Shown in pieces: positions 1 to 6,466 of a DNA stretch of 6,838 nucleotides. The notes below the pieces were generated by a model, which was given only the letters and a program-made list of their open reading frames with translations, did not search any database and was not told the DNA's origin. The translations under genes and the position numbers were made by a program. How positions within the stretch are numbered: the stretch's first letter is position 1; each line of letters opens with the position of its first letter. The DNA is from Alphaproteobacteria bacterium (GTDB lineage: Bacteria > Pseudomonadota > Alphaproteobacteria > Rhodobacterales > Rhodobacteraceae), in assembly GCA_030425945.1 (NCBI GenBank), contig JAUHZL010000162.1, positions 1-6,838 on the forward strand, written 5' to 3'.

Positions 1-231
<231 letters not shown>

Positions 232-232
<1 letters not shown>

Positions 233-504
233 CAGCCGATCACCCGGTTCCACGGGCGCAGCGTGACGCTCTCGAAAAGATCGGCCTTCGCGTAGGGGTC
301 GTCGGCGGCAAAGGCTTCGGCGGCGGCCATGTCGGGCACGTTCAGGATGAGGAGCGAGCCGATCATCTCGCCCGCCGCGTTCAGGAAGGGTCCGGCCTGT
401 TCGACGATCCCGCTGGCGCGGACATGGGCGAGATGCGCCTCGCGGTTGGCCTTGCGGACCTCCAGCGCGTTGGGTCGGTCGAGGGCGATGAGGGCGACGT
501 GCAT
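232..504 (-). CDS. YciI family protein (YCII-related domain)
   Basis: A 90-residue protein, the usual single-domain YciI length. It begins MHVALIALDRPNALEVR, has the family's histidine segment REAHLAHVRASG at about residues 21-32, then AGPFL, GSLLILNVPD, and the C-terminal signature DDPYAKADLFESV near residues 68-80 and RPWNRV at the end. The fold is a dimeric ferredoxin-like alpha/beta barrel with a putative active-site His/Asp. The biochemical reaction of most stand-alone members is unknown, so no substrate is proposed. The frame stays open to an ATG at 528, but the start at 504 is preferred because GGAG lies 7 nt upstream and family proteins begin at this hydrophobic strand. The gene starts 4 nt after the gpsA stop and overlaps the EVE-domain gene, so it is an internal operon member. 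Confidence 0.93.
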
Positions 505-508
505 GGGC

Positions 509-1450
509 TCACTCCGGTTTGAGGTCACGGGACAGAAGGCGGGTGGCGGCCTCGGCCACGGTCAGGCGGGCGTCGAGAATCGCGGCCACGGTGGAGGTGA
601 TCGGCAGATCGAGGGACAGGCGGTCGCCGAGGGCCGCTGCGGCGCGGGCGGTGGCAACGCCCTCGACCGTGCGCGCGGGATCGGGCAGCTCGCCGCGCCC
701 GAGCGCCAGCCCCTGGGCGAAGTTGCGCGACTGCGCCGACGTGCAGGTCAGGAGCAGGTCGCCCAGGCCCGAAAGCCCGTTCAGCGTCTCGGGATGCGCG
801 CCGAGCGCCGCGGCAAGGCGCTTCATCTCGACGAAGCCCCGGGTCACCAGCGCAGCGCGTGCCGATTCCCCCAGACCGGCGCCCAGCACGAGGCCCGCGG
901 CGATGGCGATGACGTTCTTCAGCGCGCCGCCGATCTCGGCCCCGGCGGGATCGTCGGAGGTGTAGAGCCGCAGCGTCGGGCCGGACAGCAGGTGTTGTAG
1001 CCGCGCGCAGCCCACCGGGTCGGCGCAGGCGAGCGTCAGCGCGGTGGGCAGCCCGCGGGCGATGTCGGCGGCGAAGCTGGGCCCGGTCAGGATGGCGGCG
1101 GGGCTGTCCGGACGATGCCGCCGGATCAGGGCGGTCGGGCCGTCGCCGGTGGCGAGGTCGATGCCCTTGCAGCAGGCGACGAGGGGCACGCCGCGCGGCA
1201 GGTCGGGCCGGGCCAGCAGGGGACCCAGCGTCTGCATCGGCACGGCGAGCAGGATCGGCCCGGACAGATCGGCGAGGTCTTCGGTCAGGCGCAGCGCGGG
1301 CGGCAGCGGGATGCCCGGCAGGCGCGGGCTTTCGCCACGGTTGCGCTGGGCGGACAGGTCGCGCCCCCAGAGGGTGACGTCCTTGCCGGCCTGGCTGAGG
1401 GCCACCGCCAGCGCGGTCCCGAACGCCCCGGCCCCCGCCACCGAGATCAT
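509..1450 (-). CDS. gpsA: Glycerol-3-phosphate dehydrogenase [NAD(P)+]
   Basis: A 313-residue protein. The enzyme reversibly reduces dihydroxyacetone phosphate to sn-glycerol 3-phosphate with NAD(P)H in the cytoplasm, supplying the backbone for phospholipids. The N-terminal Rossmann motif GAGAFGTALA (residues 6-15) binds the cofactor. CCKGID carries the conserved Lys95. GPSFAADIARGLPTA starts at residue 123. GGALKNVIAIAAG contains the catalytic Lys178. GLSGLGDLLLTCTS (225-238) contains conserved Asp231, followed by SRN (241-243). All signature residues are present, and the length is slightly below the usual 325-340. The start is ATG 1450, where ATGA overlaps the tsaD stop; the frame is also open upstream inside tsaD, but the glycine motif fixes the real N-terminus. 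Translation is probably coupled to tsaD. The pairing of tsaD and gpsA is common in alphaproteobacteria, from general knowledge. Confidence 0.97.
   Translation of the reverse strand: MISVAGAGAFGTALAVALSQAGKDVTLWGRDLSAQRNRGESPRLPGIPLPPALRLTEDLADLSGPILLAVPMQTLGPLLARPDLPRGVPLVACCKGIDLATGDGPTALIRRHRPDSPAAILTGPSFAADIARGLPTALTLACADPVGCARLQHLLSGPTLRLYTSDDPAGAEIGGALKNVIAIAAGLVLGAGLGESARAALVTRGFVEMKRLAAALGAHPETLNGLSGLGDLLLTCTSAQSRNFAQGLALGRGELPDPARTVEGVATARAAAALGDRLSLDLPITSTVAAILDARLTVAEAATRLLSRDLKPE
512..515 (-). promoter_or_regulatory. Shine-Dalgarno GGAG deciding the yciI-like start
   Basis: On the minus strand GGAG is followed by a 7-nt spacer and then ATG at 504. It lies within the last codons of gpsA, overlapping its end. 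It supports the shorter 90-residue start over the in-frame ATG at 528. Confidence 0.6.
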
Positions 1451-2550
1451 GCCTTCGCCCCCTTCTTGCCGCTGCCGACCAGCGGGGCGGCCGTGCGGTC
1501 CAGCGGCCAGCGCGGTCGTGCGGACAGGGTGGCGTCGTCGCGCGCCCCGGCGGCGAGGCGCAGCGCCCCGGCATGGGCGATCATCGCCGCGTTGTCGGTG
1601 CAGAGCGCCAGCGGCGGCGCGACGAACGGCGTGCCGGTGGCCTGCGACAACGCAGTGAGGCGGGCGCGCAGCTCGGTGTTGGCGGCGACGCCCCCGGCGA
1701 CGGCGAACCCGGTCAGCGGCCCGGCCTCGGCCCGGGCGAGGTCGAGGGCGTGGCGGCTCTTTTCCGCCAGCACCTCGGCCACGGCGCGCTGGAACCCGGC
1801 GCAGAGATCGGCGCGGTCGGTTTCGGTCAGGCCGCCCTGCGCCTCGGCCAGCGTGTCGCGGGCGCGCAGCACGGCGGTCTTGAGACCGGAAAAGCTGAGA
1901 TCGCAGCCGGGCCGGTCCAGCAGCGGGCGGGGAAAGGCGAACCGCCCGGGGTCGCCCTCCGCGGCGGCGGCCTGGACCGAGGGACCGCCGGGCTGCGGCA
2001 GGCCAAGCAGGCGCGCGACCTTGTCGAAGGCCTCGCCCGGGGCATCGTCGATGGTGCCGCCGAGGCGGGTGAAGTCGTCCGGCCCGCGCACCAGCAGGAA
2101 CTGGCAGTGCCCGCCCGAGACCAGCAGCATCAGGTAGGGCGGTGCCAGCCCGTCGGTCAGCATCGGTGTCAGTGCGTGCCCTGCGAGGTGATTGACCCCG
2201 ACGAAGGGCAGGCCGGTCGCCGCCGCCAGCCCCTTGGCGAACATCACGCCCGCGAGCACGCCGCCGATCAGGCCGGGCCCGGCGGTGACCGCGATGCCGT
2301 CCACCTGCCCGAGCGTCAGCCCGGCCTCGCGCAGCGCGGCGGCGGTGACGGTGTCCAGGCGCTCGGCATGGGCGCGGGCGGCAATCTCGGGGACGACGCC
2401 GCCGAAGGCTGCGTGCAGGGCGGTCTGGCCCTCGACCACGTTCGACAGGATTTCGGATCGCGCCCCGTCGCAGCGCAGCACGGCGGCGGCGGTGTCGTCG
2501 CAACTGCTCTCAATGCCGAGGATGATCTGGGCGGTCACCGGGGTATCCAT
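1447..2550 (-). CDS. tsaD: tRNA N6-adenosine threonylcarbamoyltransferase TsaD
   Basis: A 367-residue ASKHA-fold protein (Kae1/Gcp/TsaD). With TsaB and TsaE it transfers threonylcarbamoyl from the TsaC product to A37 of ANN-decoding tRNAs in the cytoplasm, giving t6A. Visible motifs are GIESSCDDTAAAV (12-24), VVPEIAARAH (52-61), the metal-binding VNHLAGH (119-125, His121 and His125), LVSGGHCQ (143-150), DAPGEAFDKVARLLGL (169-184), FSGLKTA (220-226), AGGVAAN (285-291) and CTDNAAMI (317-324, metal ligand Asp319). Length and motifs are complete. ATG 2550 is chosen as the nearest ATG to the first conserved strand; GTG at 2538 is an alternative, and neither has a strong Shine-Dalgarno sequence. 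It is the first gene of the minus-strand operon and is divergent from hemD. A tRNA-Thr, whose A37 is a t6A substrate class, also lies in this window, but several kb away and probably by coincidence. Confidence 0.97.
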   Translation of the reverse strand: MDTPVTAQIILGIESSCDDTAAAVLRCDGARSEILSNVVEGQTALHAAFGGVVPEIAARAHAERLDTVTAAALREAGLTLGQVDGIAVTAGPGLIGGVLAGVMFAKGLAAATGLPFVGVNHLAGHALTPMLTDGLAPPYLMLLVSGGHCQFLLVRGPDDFTRLGGTIDDAPGEAFDKVARLLGLPQPGGPSVQAAAAEGDPGRFAFPRPLLDRPGCDLSFSGLKTAVLRARDTLAEAQGGLTETDRADLCAGFQRAVAEVLAEKSRHALDLARAEAGPLTGFAVAGGVAANTELRARLTALSQATGTPFVAPPLALCTDNAAMIAHAGALRLAAGARDDATLSARPRWPLDRTAAPLVGSGKKGAKA

Positions 2551-2586
2551 TGCGCGGATCGGAGACCTTGGGGTAGCACCGCCGAC
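2551..2586. promoter_or_regulatory. Divergent tsaD/hemD start region, 36 bp
   Basis: Only 36 bp separate the two start codons. No convincing -35/-10 pair or strong ribosome site is visible for either gene here. The two promoters must therefore overlap each other or extend into the opposite coding sequence, or one transcript has a near-leaderless start. Inference from spacing only. Confidence 0.4.
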
Positions 2587-3306
2587 ATGGCCGCACAACT
2601 GCACCCCCTGACCCTCGTGCTGACCCGTCCCGACCGGCAGTCGCGACGGTTCGCGGCGGAGCTCGGGCTGGACCTGCCGGTCGAGATCGCCCCGGTGATG
2701 GAGATCGTGCTGTCGGAGGTCGGGCCGCCGGGCGATGCCACCGGCGTGATCTTCACCAGCGAGAACGGCGTGCGCGCCGCCGTGGCGTCTGGTCTGCGGG
2801 CCGGGGTGGCCCATTGCGTGGGTGCGAACACGGCCCGGGCGGCCCGCCAAGCGGGATTCGAGGTGCGCCAGACCGGGCGGACGGCCGACGAACTGGTCGC
2901 GGCGCTGCTTGCGACAGAGGACGTGACCGGGCCGCTCTTGCACCTGTCCGGGGAGCACACCCGTGGTGATGTTGCCGAGCGGCTGAGCGCGGCGGGTCTG
3001 CCGACCGAGGCGCGCGTGGTCTACCGGCAGGACGAACGTGCCCTGCCGCGGGCGCTGGTGGCACGGCTGCAGGCGGGTGCGCCGGTGCTGTTGCCGCTCT
3101 TCTCGCCCCGGTCGGCGGCGCTGGTGTCGGCGCAGGTCGGACACGCGCCGGGGGCGGCGGTGATCTGCCTGAGCGACGCGGTGCGGGCGGCCTGCACGCT
3201 GGCGGCGGAGACGGTCGAGACCTGCCCCGCGCCAACGGGCGACGCGATGCGGGAAGCGCTTTATCGCCGCGCCGCAGCCAAGGCGCTTGAGGGGCCGAAA
3301 GCGTAA
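2587..3306 (+). CDS. hemD: Uroporphyrinogen-III synthase
   Basis: A 239-residue cytoplasmic enzyme that cyclises hydroxymethylbilane with D-ring inversion to uroporphyrinogen III, the branch point to heme, siroheme, cobalamin and bacteriochlorophyll. HemD sequences are poorly conserved, but the recognisable pieces are in order: LTLVLTRP near the N-terminus (8-15), FTSENGVRA (56-64), the hinge and second-domain segment LLHLSGEHTRGDVAERL (117-133), VVYR with Tyr146, LLPLFSPRSA (168-177) and ICLSDAVRAAC (193-203). The length fits the family (about 230-260). ATG 2587 is taken as the start; the upstream ribosome site is weak. It is divergent from tsaD and followed after 82 nt by the mitofilin-like gene and then hemY. 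The hemD, COG4223 and hemY order supports the assignment. hemC is not in the visible region. Confidence 0.93.
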   Translation: MAAQLHPLTLVLTRPDRQSRRFAAELGLDLPVEIAPVMEIVLSEVGPPGDATGVIFTSENGVRAAVASGLRAGVAHCVGANTARAARQAGFEVRQTGRTADELVAALLATEDVTGPLLHLSGEHTRGDVAERLSAAGLPTEARVVYRQDERALPRALVARLQAGAPVLLPLFSPRSAALVSAQVGHAPGAAVICLSDAVRAACTLAAETVETCPAPTGDAMREALYRRAAAKALEGPKA

Positions 3307-3315
3307 AGCTAGGCT
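3287..3315 (+). promoter_or_regulatory. Possible sigma70-like promoter at the end of hemD
   Basis: TTGAGG (3287-3292), a 17-nt spacer, then TAGGCT (3310-3315). The -35 matches the consensus at four of six positions and the -10 at three of six, with ideal spacing. It would allow transcription of the mitofilin-like gene and hemY independently of hemD. Weak evidence. Confidence 0.25.
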
Positions 3316-3319
3316 GACA

Positions 3320-3331
3320 GTGACTCGTCAC
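3320..3331. repeat. Perfect short inverted repeat, possible operator
   Basis: GTGAC TC GTCAC is a dyad with 5-bp arms. It sits 4 bp past the possible -10 box, in the 82-bp gap between hemD and the next gene. It could be an operator or simply a chance palindrome in GC-rich DNA. Confidence 0.25.
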
Positions 3332-3355
3332 GCGGCGTTACGTCGCGGCCCGCCA

Positions 3356-3369
3356 TCGGGTGAACCCGA
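3356..3369 (+). promoter_or_regulatory. Small hairpin in the leader of the mitofilin-like gene
   Basis: TCGGG and CCCGA form a 5-bp stem with a TGAA tetraloop. It ends 7 nt before the GAGAGG ribosome site. It lacks a T run, so it is not an intrinsic terminator. It could influence ribosome access or mRNA stability. Confidence 0.25.
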
Positions 3370-3376
3370 GATTTGC

Positions 3377-3382
3377 GAGAGG
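3377..3382 (+). promoter_or_regulatory. Shine-Dalgarno GAGAGG supporting a TTG start
   Basis: GAGAGG lies 6 nt upstream of TTG at 3389-3391. No in-frame ATG is nearby downstream, and the frame upstream up to ATG 3287 runs through hemD-overlapping, non-conserved-looking sequence. This makes TTG 3389 the best start for the mitofilin-like protein. Confidence 0.6.
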
Positions 3383-3388
3383 CTCCGT

Positions 3389-4720
3389 TTGACCAGAAAG
3401 CCAAAGTCCCCCCGTTCGAAACCTGCCGACACGGAGACGCCCGACGCGGCTGTCGCCCCGGAGGATGCTGCGTCGGAGGCGACCAAGACCCCCGCACCCG
3501 AGGACAGCGTGTCCGAGAGCATCGCGTCGGTCGATATCCCGGACGCGGAGGTGGTCGCGGAGGATTCGCAGGCCCAGCCGGAGCGGACCGAGGACGAGGC
3601 CGAGGCGGCACCGGAGGCCCCCGAGACCGCGTCCGACGCCAGCGCGGACGCGCCCGCCGAAGCGGGGACGGAGGATCCGGCACCGGAGACGGCCGACACG
3701 CAGCCTGAACCCGAACCTGAGCCAGAGGTCACGCCGGAGTCCGCGTCCCCCGAGCCGCCCAAGCAGGGTGCGGGCGGGTTGATCCTCGGCGGGGTCATCG
3801 CGGCGGTGCTGGGCGGCGCGGCCGTCTTCGCGGTCGAGCGGTTCGTTCTGCCTGCGCCGGGCGTCGATGCATCGGCGCTGGAGGCGCGGCTGGCCGCGCT
3901 GGAGAGCGCGCCTGCCCCGGCGGCTGCCGAGGATACCGTGACCGACGCCGAGCGCGCGGCCATCGCCGAGGCGGTTGCCCCGCTTGCCGACCTGTCCGCG
4001 CGGCTCGACGCGCTGGACGAGCGGATCACGCAGCTGGAGGCGATCCCGCCCGGCAGCGGCGGTGATCCGGCGGTGCTGAACCGGTTGCAGTCGCAGGCCG
4101 AAGCGGCCGAAGCCGACCGCGCCCGCCTGGAAGCGGATCTTGCCGCCGCCGAAGCGCGCGCCGCGGCCCAGATCGCCGCCGCCGAGGACCGCGCCCGCGC
4201 CGCCGAGGAGGCCGCGACCGCCGAGGCCCGGGCCGCTGCCCGCGAAGCCGCCGAGCAACGCCTGATCGCCGCGATCGAGACAGGTGCCCCGTTCGGCGAC
4301 GCGCTGGCCGCCCTGTCCGAGTTCGGCGTGGACACCGCCGCGCTGGGCCCGGTGGCCGAAACCGGCGTGCCGTCGCTGGTGGCGTTGCAGGACGCCTATC
4401 CCGATCTTGCCCGCGAGGCGCTGTCGGAATCTCTGAAGGAAACCGTCGGGGCAGGTGCGGGTGAGCGCTTCATGGCCTTCATCCAGGCGCAGGTGGGCGC
4501 CCGGTCGCTGACCCCGCGCGAGGGCGACGACCCGGACGCCATCCTGTCCCGGGCGGAGGCGGCGCTGGCGAACGGTCAGATCGCCGTGGCGCTGGACGAA
4601 CTGGGCAGCCTGCCGGAGGGCGGGCAGGCGGTCTTTGCCGACTGGCGGGCCCGGGCCGAGCAACGGCTGACCGCGCTCGATGCGCTCGACACGATCCGCA
4701 GCGCCGCGACGGAAGGATAG
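3389..4720 (+). CDS. Mitofilin-like membrane protein (COG4223 type)
   Basis: A 443-residue protein when read from TTG 3389. Four parts are visible. First is a short basic N-terminus (MTRKPKSPRSKP). Second is an acidic, Ala/Pro/Glu-rich disordered stretch (about 13-125) with a PEPEPEPE run. Third is one hydrophobic segment (about 128-150, GGLILGGVIAAVLGGAAVFAV). Fourth is a long Ala/Glu/Arg-rich coiled coil (about 160-215 and 228-292), followed by a folded C-terminal domain (about 292-443) containing APFGDALAAL and ALANGQIAVALDELG. This is the architecture of alphaproteobacterial homologues of Mic60/mitofilin: an inner-membrane anchor with the coiled coil in the periplasm. By family knowledge they shape membranes and contact outer-membrane partners; that is inferred here, not shown. 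It lies between hemD and hemY, and its stop is 9 nt before hemY, so the two are co-transcribed. The low-complexity part is poor evidence; architecture and context carry the call. An ATG at 3287 would overlap hemD and add 34 residues. Confidence 0.85.
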   Translation: MTRKPKSPRSKPADTETPDAAVAPEDAASEATKTPAPEDSVSESIASVDIPDAEVVAEDSQAQPERTEDEAEAAPEAPETASDASADAPAEAGTEDPAPETADTQPEPEPEPEVTPESASPEPPKQGAGGLILGGVIAAVLGGAAVFAVERFVLPAPGVDASALEARLAALESAPAPAAAEDTVTDAERAAIAEAVAPLADLSARLDALDERITQLEAIPPGSGGDPAVLNRLQSQAEAAEADRARLEADLAAAEARAAAQIAAAEDRARAAEEAATAEARAAAREAAEQRLIAAIETGAPFGDALAALSEFGVDTAALGPVAETGVPSLVALQDAYPDLAREALSESLKETVGAGAGERFMAFIQAQVGARSLTPREGDDPDAILSRAEAALANGQIAVALDELGSLPEGGQAVFADWRARAEQRLTALDALDTIRSAATEG

Positions 4721-4729
4721 GAAACCGAC

Positions 4730-6304
4730 ATGCTCTGGGCTGTTCTGAGAGTTCTGATCTTCATCACCGCCGTCGCGGGCCTGTCCTACGGGGCGGGGCT
4801 GCTGCTGGAAACCGAGGGTGCGATCCGCATTGCCGTGGGGAACACCGAACTGTCGCTGTCGCCGCTGGCGGCGGTGATCGCCGCGCTGGTTCTGATCGGG
4901 GCGACCTGGGTCCTGTTCAAGGCGGTCGGGCTGCTGGTCGCGACGCTGCGGTTCCTGAACGGGGACGAGACGGCGATCTCGCGCTACCTGACGCGCAACC
5001 GCGAGCGGCGCGGGATCGAGGCGCTGGTGGACGGGCTGATGGCCATCGCCTCGGGCGAGGGACGGCTGGCGCTGGCGAAGGCGCAGAAGGCCGAGCGCTA
5101 CCTGAACCGCCCCGACCTGACCAACCTGATCTCGGCGCAGGCGGCGGAACTGGCCGGGGACACCGCCAAGGCTGAGGAGGTCTACAAGCGGCTGCTGGCG
5201 GATGACCGGACCCGCTTCGTGGGCGTGCGCGGCATCCTCAAGCAGAAGCTGGCGCAGGGGGACATGGTGACCTCGCTCCGGCTGGCCGAGAAGGCGTTCG
5301 CGCTGAAACCGCGCCACGAGGAAACGCAGGACATCCTGATCCGTCTGCAGGCCGAGGACGAGGACTGGGCCGGCGCGCGCAAGACGCTGGCCGCCAAGCT
5401 GAAGTCGGGCGGTCTGCCGCGCGACGTGCACAAGCGCCGCGATGCGCTGCTGACCTACGCGGAAGCGCGCGATGCCGTCGCTGCGGGCGATCCCGCGAAG
5501 GCCGAGACACTGGCCACCGAGGCCAACCGCCTGTCGCCGGACTTTGTTCCGGGGGCCGCGCTGGCGGCGGAGCTGGCGGCGAAGGCGGGCAAGCTGAAGC
5601 CCGCGACGAAGATGATCAAGCTGGCCTGGGAGCGGACGCCGCATCCCGATCTGGCGGCCGCCTTCGCCGGGCTGGTGCCCGACGAGACGCCGCACGCCCG
5701 CAAAAAGCGCTTCGATCCGCTGCTCAAGCTGCACCCGGAGTCGGACGAGACCCGGATGCTGCAGGCGGAGCTGGCGATGTCGGTCGAAGACTTCCCCGCC
5801 GCCCGCCGCCACATGGGCGACCTGGCCGAGACGCGGCCGACCGCGCGGGCGCTGACCATCATGGCCGCCGTCGCCCGGGGCGAGGGCGCGACGGATCACG
5901 AGGTCAAGACCTGGCTGACCCGGGCCCTGACCGCGCCGCGCGGCCCGCAATGGTGCTGCGACCGCTGCCAGACCATCCACGGGTCGTGGCTGCCGGTCTG
6001 CGCCACCTGCAGGGCGTTCGACACGCTCAGCTGGCGGGAACCGGCGGTCTCGCAGATGACGATCCCGAACTCCGGGCAGATGCTGCCGCTGATCGTCGGC
6101 ACGCTGGAGCCGCCCGCCCCGGACGTACCCGATGCCGAGCCGGCCGAGGGCGAGGAGGCGGGGGAAGACGCGCCGCCCGCGACCGGGGACGCGACGGACG
6201 CGGAGGAGGCCGTCGAGGTGGCGGCGGATGGCGAGGTCCTGCCCGCCGATACCCCGCCCAAGCCCGGCGAAACGCGCCTGCAGAACGGGGCTTCCCACCC
6301 CTGA
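4730..6304 (+). CDS. hemY: HemY-type membrane TPR protein with C-terminal four-Cys metal knuckle
   Basis: A 524-residue protein. Two N-terminal hydrophobic segments (about 4-26 and 44-72) flank a short loop, as in proteobacterial HemY_N. A long helical TPR-like region follows (about 95-400), with repeat-like pieces LAKAQKAERYL, AGDTAKAEEVYKRLL and DWAGARKTLAAKL. At 408-427 WCCDRC and VCATC supply Cys410/Cys413 and Cys424/Cys427, a rubredoxin-like or zinc-ribbon pair followed by FDTLSWREP. The last 60 residues are acidic and Pro/Ala-rich, probably disordered. Proteobacterial HemY is associated with heme-synthesis operons and is a different protein from the Bacillus protoporphyrinogen oxidase also called HemY; its molecular role is not well defined. 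The Cys module resembles the one in LapB/YciM, also a membrane-anchored TPR protein. AGGA at 4719-4722 overlaps the upstream stop and lies 7 nt before ATG 4730. Confidence 0.93.
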   Translation: MLWAVLRVLIFITAVAGLSYGAGLLLETEGAIRIAVGNTELSLSPLAAVIAALVLIGATWVLFKAVGLLVATLRFLNGDETAISRYLTRNRERRGIEALVDGLMAIASGEGRLALAKAQKAERYLNRPDLTNLISAQAAELAGDTAKAEEVYKRLLADDRTRFVGVRGILKQKLAQGDMVTSLRLAEKAFALKPRHEETQDILIRLQAEDEDWAGARKTLAAKLKSGGLPRDVHKRRDALLTYAEARDAVAAGDPAKAETLATEANRLSPDFVPGAALAAELAAKAGKLKPATKMIKLAWERTPHPDLAAAFAGLVPDETPHARKKRFDPLLKLHPESDETRMLQAELAMSVEDFPAARRHMGDLAETRPTARALTIMAAVARGEGATDHEVKTWLTRALTAPRGPQWCCDRCQTIHGSWLPVCATCRAFDTLSWREPAVSQMTIPNSGQMLPLIVGTLEPPAPDVPDAEPAEGEEAGEDAPPATGDATDAEEAVEVAADGEVLPADTPPKPGETRLQNGASHP

Positions 6305-6331
6305 CCCACGGTGTTAAGAGGCCGACCACTG

Positions 6332-6379
6332 GCCGGTGTAGCTCAGCTGGTAGAGCACGTCATTCGTAATGATGGGGTC
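6332..6379 (+). pseudogene. Truncated 5' copy of tRNA-Thr(CGT)
   Basis: These 48 nt are identical to 6467-6514, the first 48 nt of the intact tRNA-Thr. They cover the 5' acceptor strand, the D arm, the full anticodon arm with its CGT anticodon, and the variable loop. Identity stops where the T arm should start. The next bases (CGCTCGAG) share only TCGAG with the T loop, and no 3' acceptor strand CACCGGC or CCA follows. No functional cloverleaf can form. It lies 27 nt after the hemY stop, so it may mark the original position of the tRNA gene. Perfect identity suggests a recent duplication or ongoing gene conversion. Confidence 0.9.
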
Positions 6380-6466
6380 CGCTCGAGAACTACATTTGAG
6401 GCCAGTTGGTTGGGCGCGGAGCGCTGTAACTAATTGGGCCATAGTAGGGCCGCGACAGAGAAGGAT
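6380..6466. other. 87-bp segment between tRNA copies with nested inverted repeats
   Basis: No gene is visible. Four pairs of 4-nt arms nest symmetrically: CTAC 6390-6393 with GTAG 6444-6447, GGCC 6400-6403 with GGCC 6437-6440, AGTT 6404-6407 with AACT 6428-6431, and GCGC 6414-6417 with GCGC 6421-6424 around a GGA loop. Together they could form one interrupted hairpin spanning 6390-6447. Each arm is short, so chance cannot be excluded. A weak promoter-like pair for the intact tRNA (TTGGTT 6406-6411 and TAACTA 6427-6432, 15-nt spacer) lies inside. Confidence 0.45.

Noticed and set aside
1115..2137. Long plus-strand frames opposite gpsA and tsaD.
   Set aside because: Antisense shadows caused by high GC; the opposite strand carries complete GpsA and TsaD motifs.
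2551..3144. N-terminal extension of the tsaD frame upstream of ATG 2550.
   Set aside because: The extension is Arg/Pro-rich, runs antisense to hemD, and TsaD proteins start next to the GIESSCDDT motif.
3338..6298. A 986-codon open frame on the minus strand opposite the mitofilin-like gene and hemY.
   Set aside because: It is an antisense shadow of GC-rich coding sequence. It is Gly/Arg-rich without domain pattern and runs opposite two well-supported genes.
6332..6406. A possible alternative tRNA using ACTGGCC (6328-6334) and GGCCAGT (6400-6406) as an acceptor-like stem.
   Set aside because: No T arm with a TTCRA loop can form between them, and the 7-bp match is within chance for GC-rich DNA.
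6400..6440. Integron attC-like fold in the spacer (GTTGGGC plus a nearby AAC).
   Set aside because: The core-site order and orientation (RYYYAAC first, GTTRRRY last) is not met, and no integrase or cassette gene is seen.
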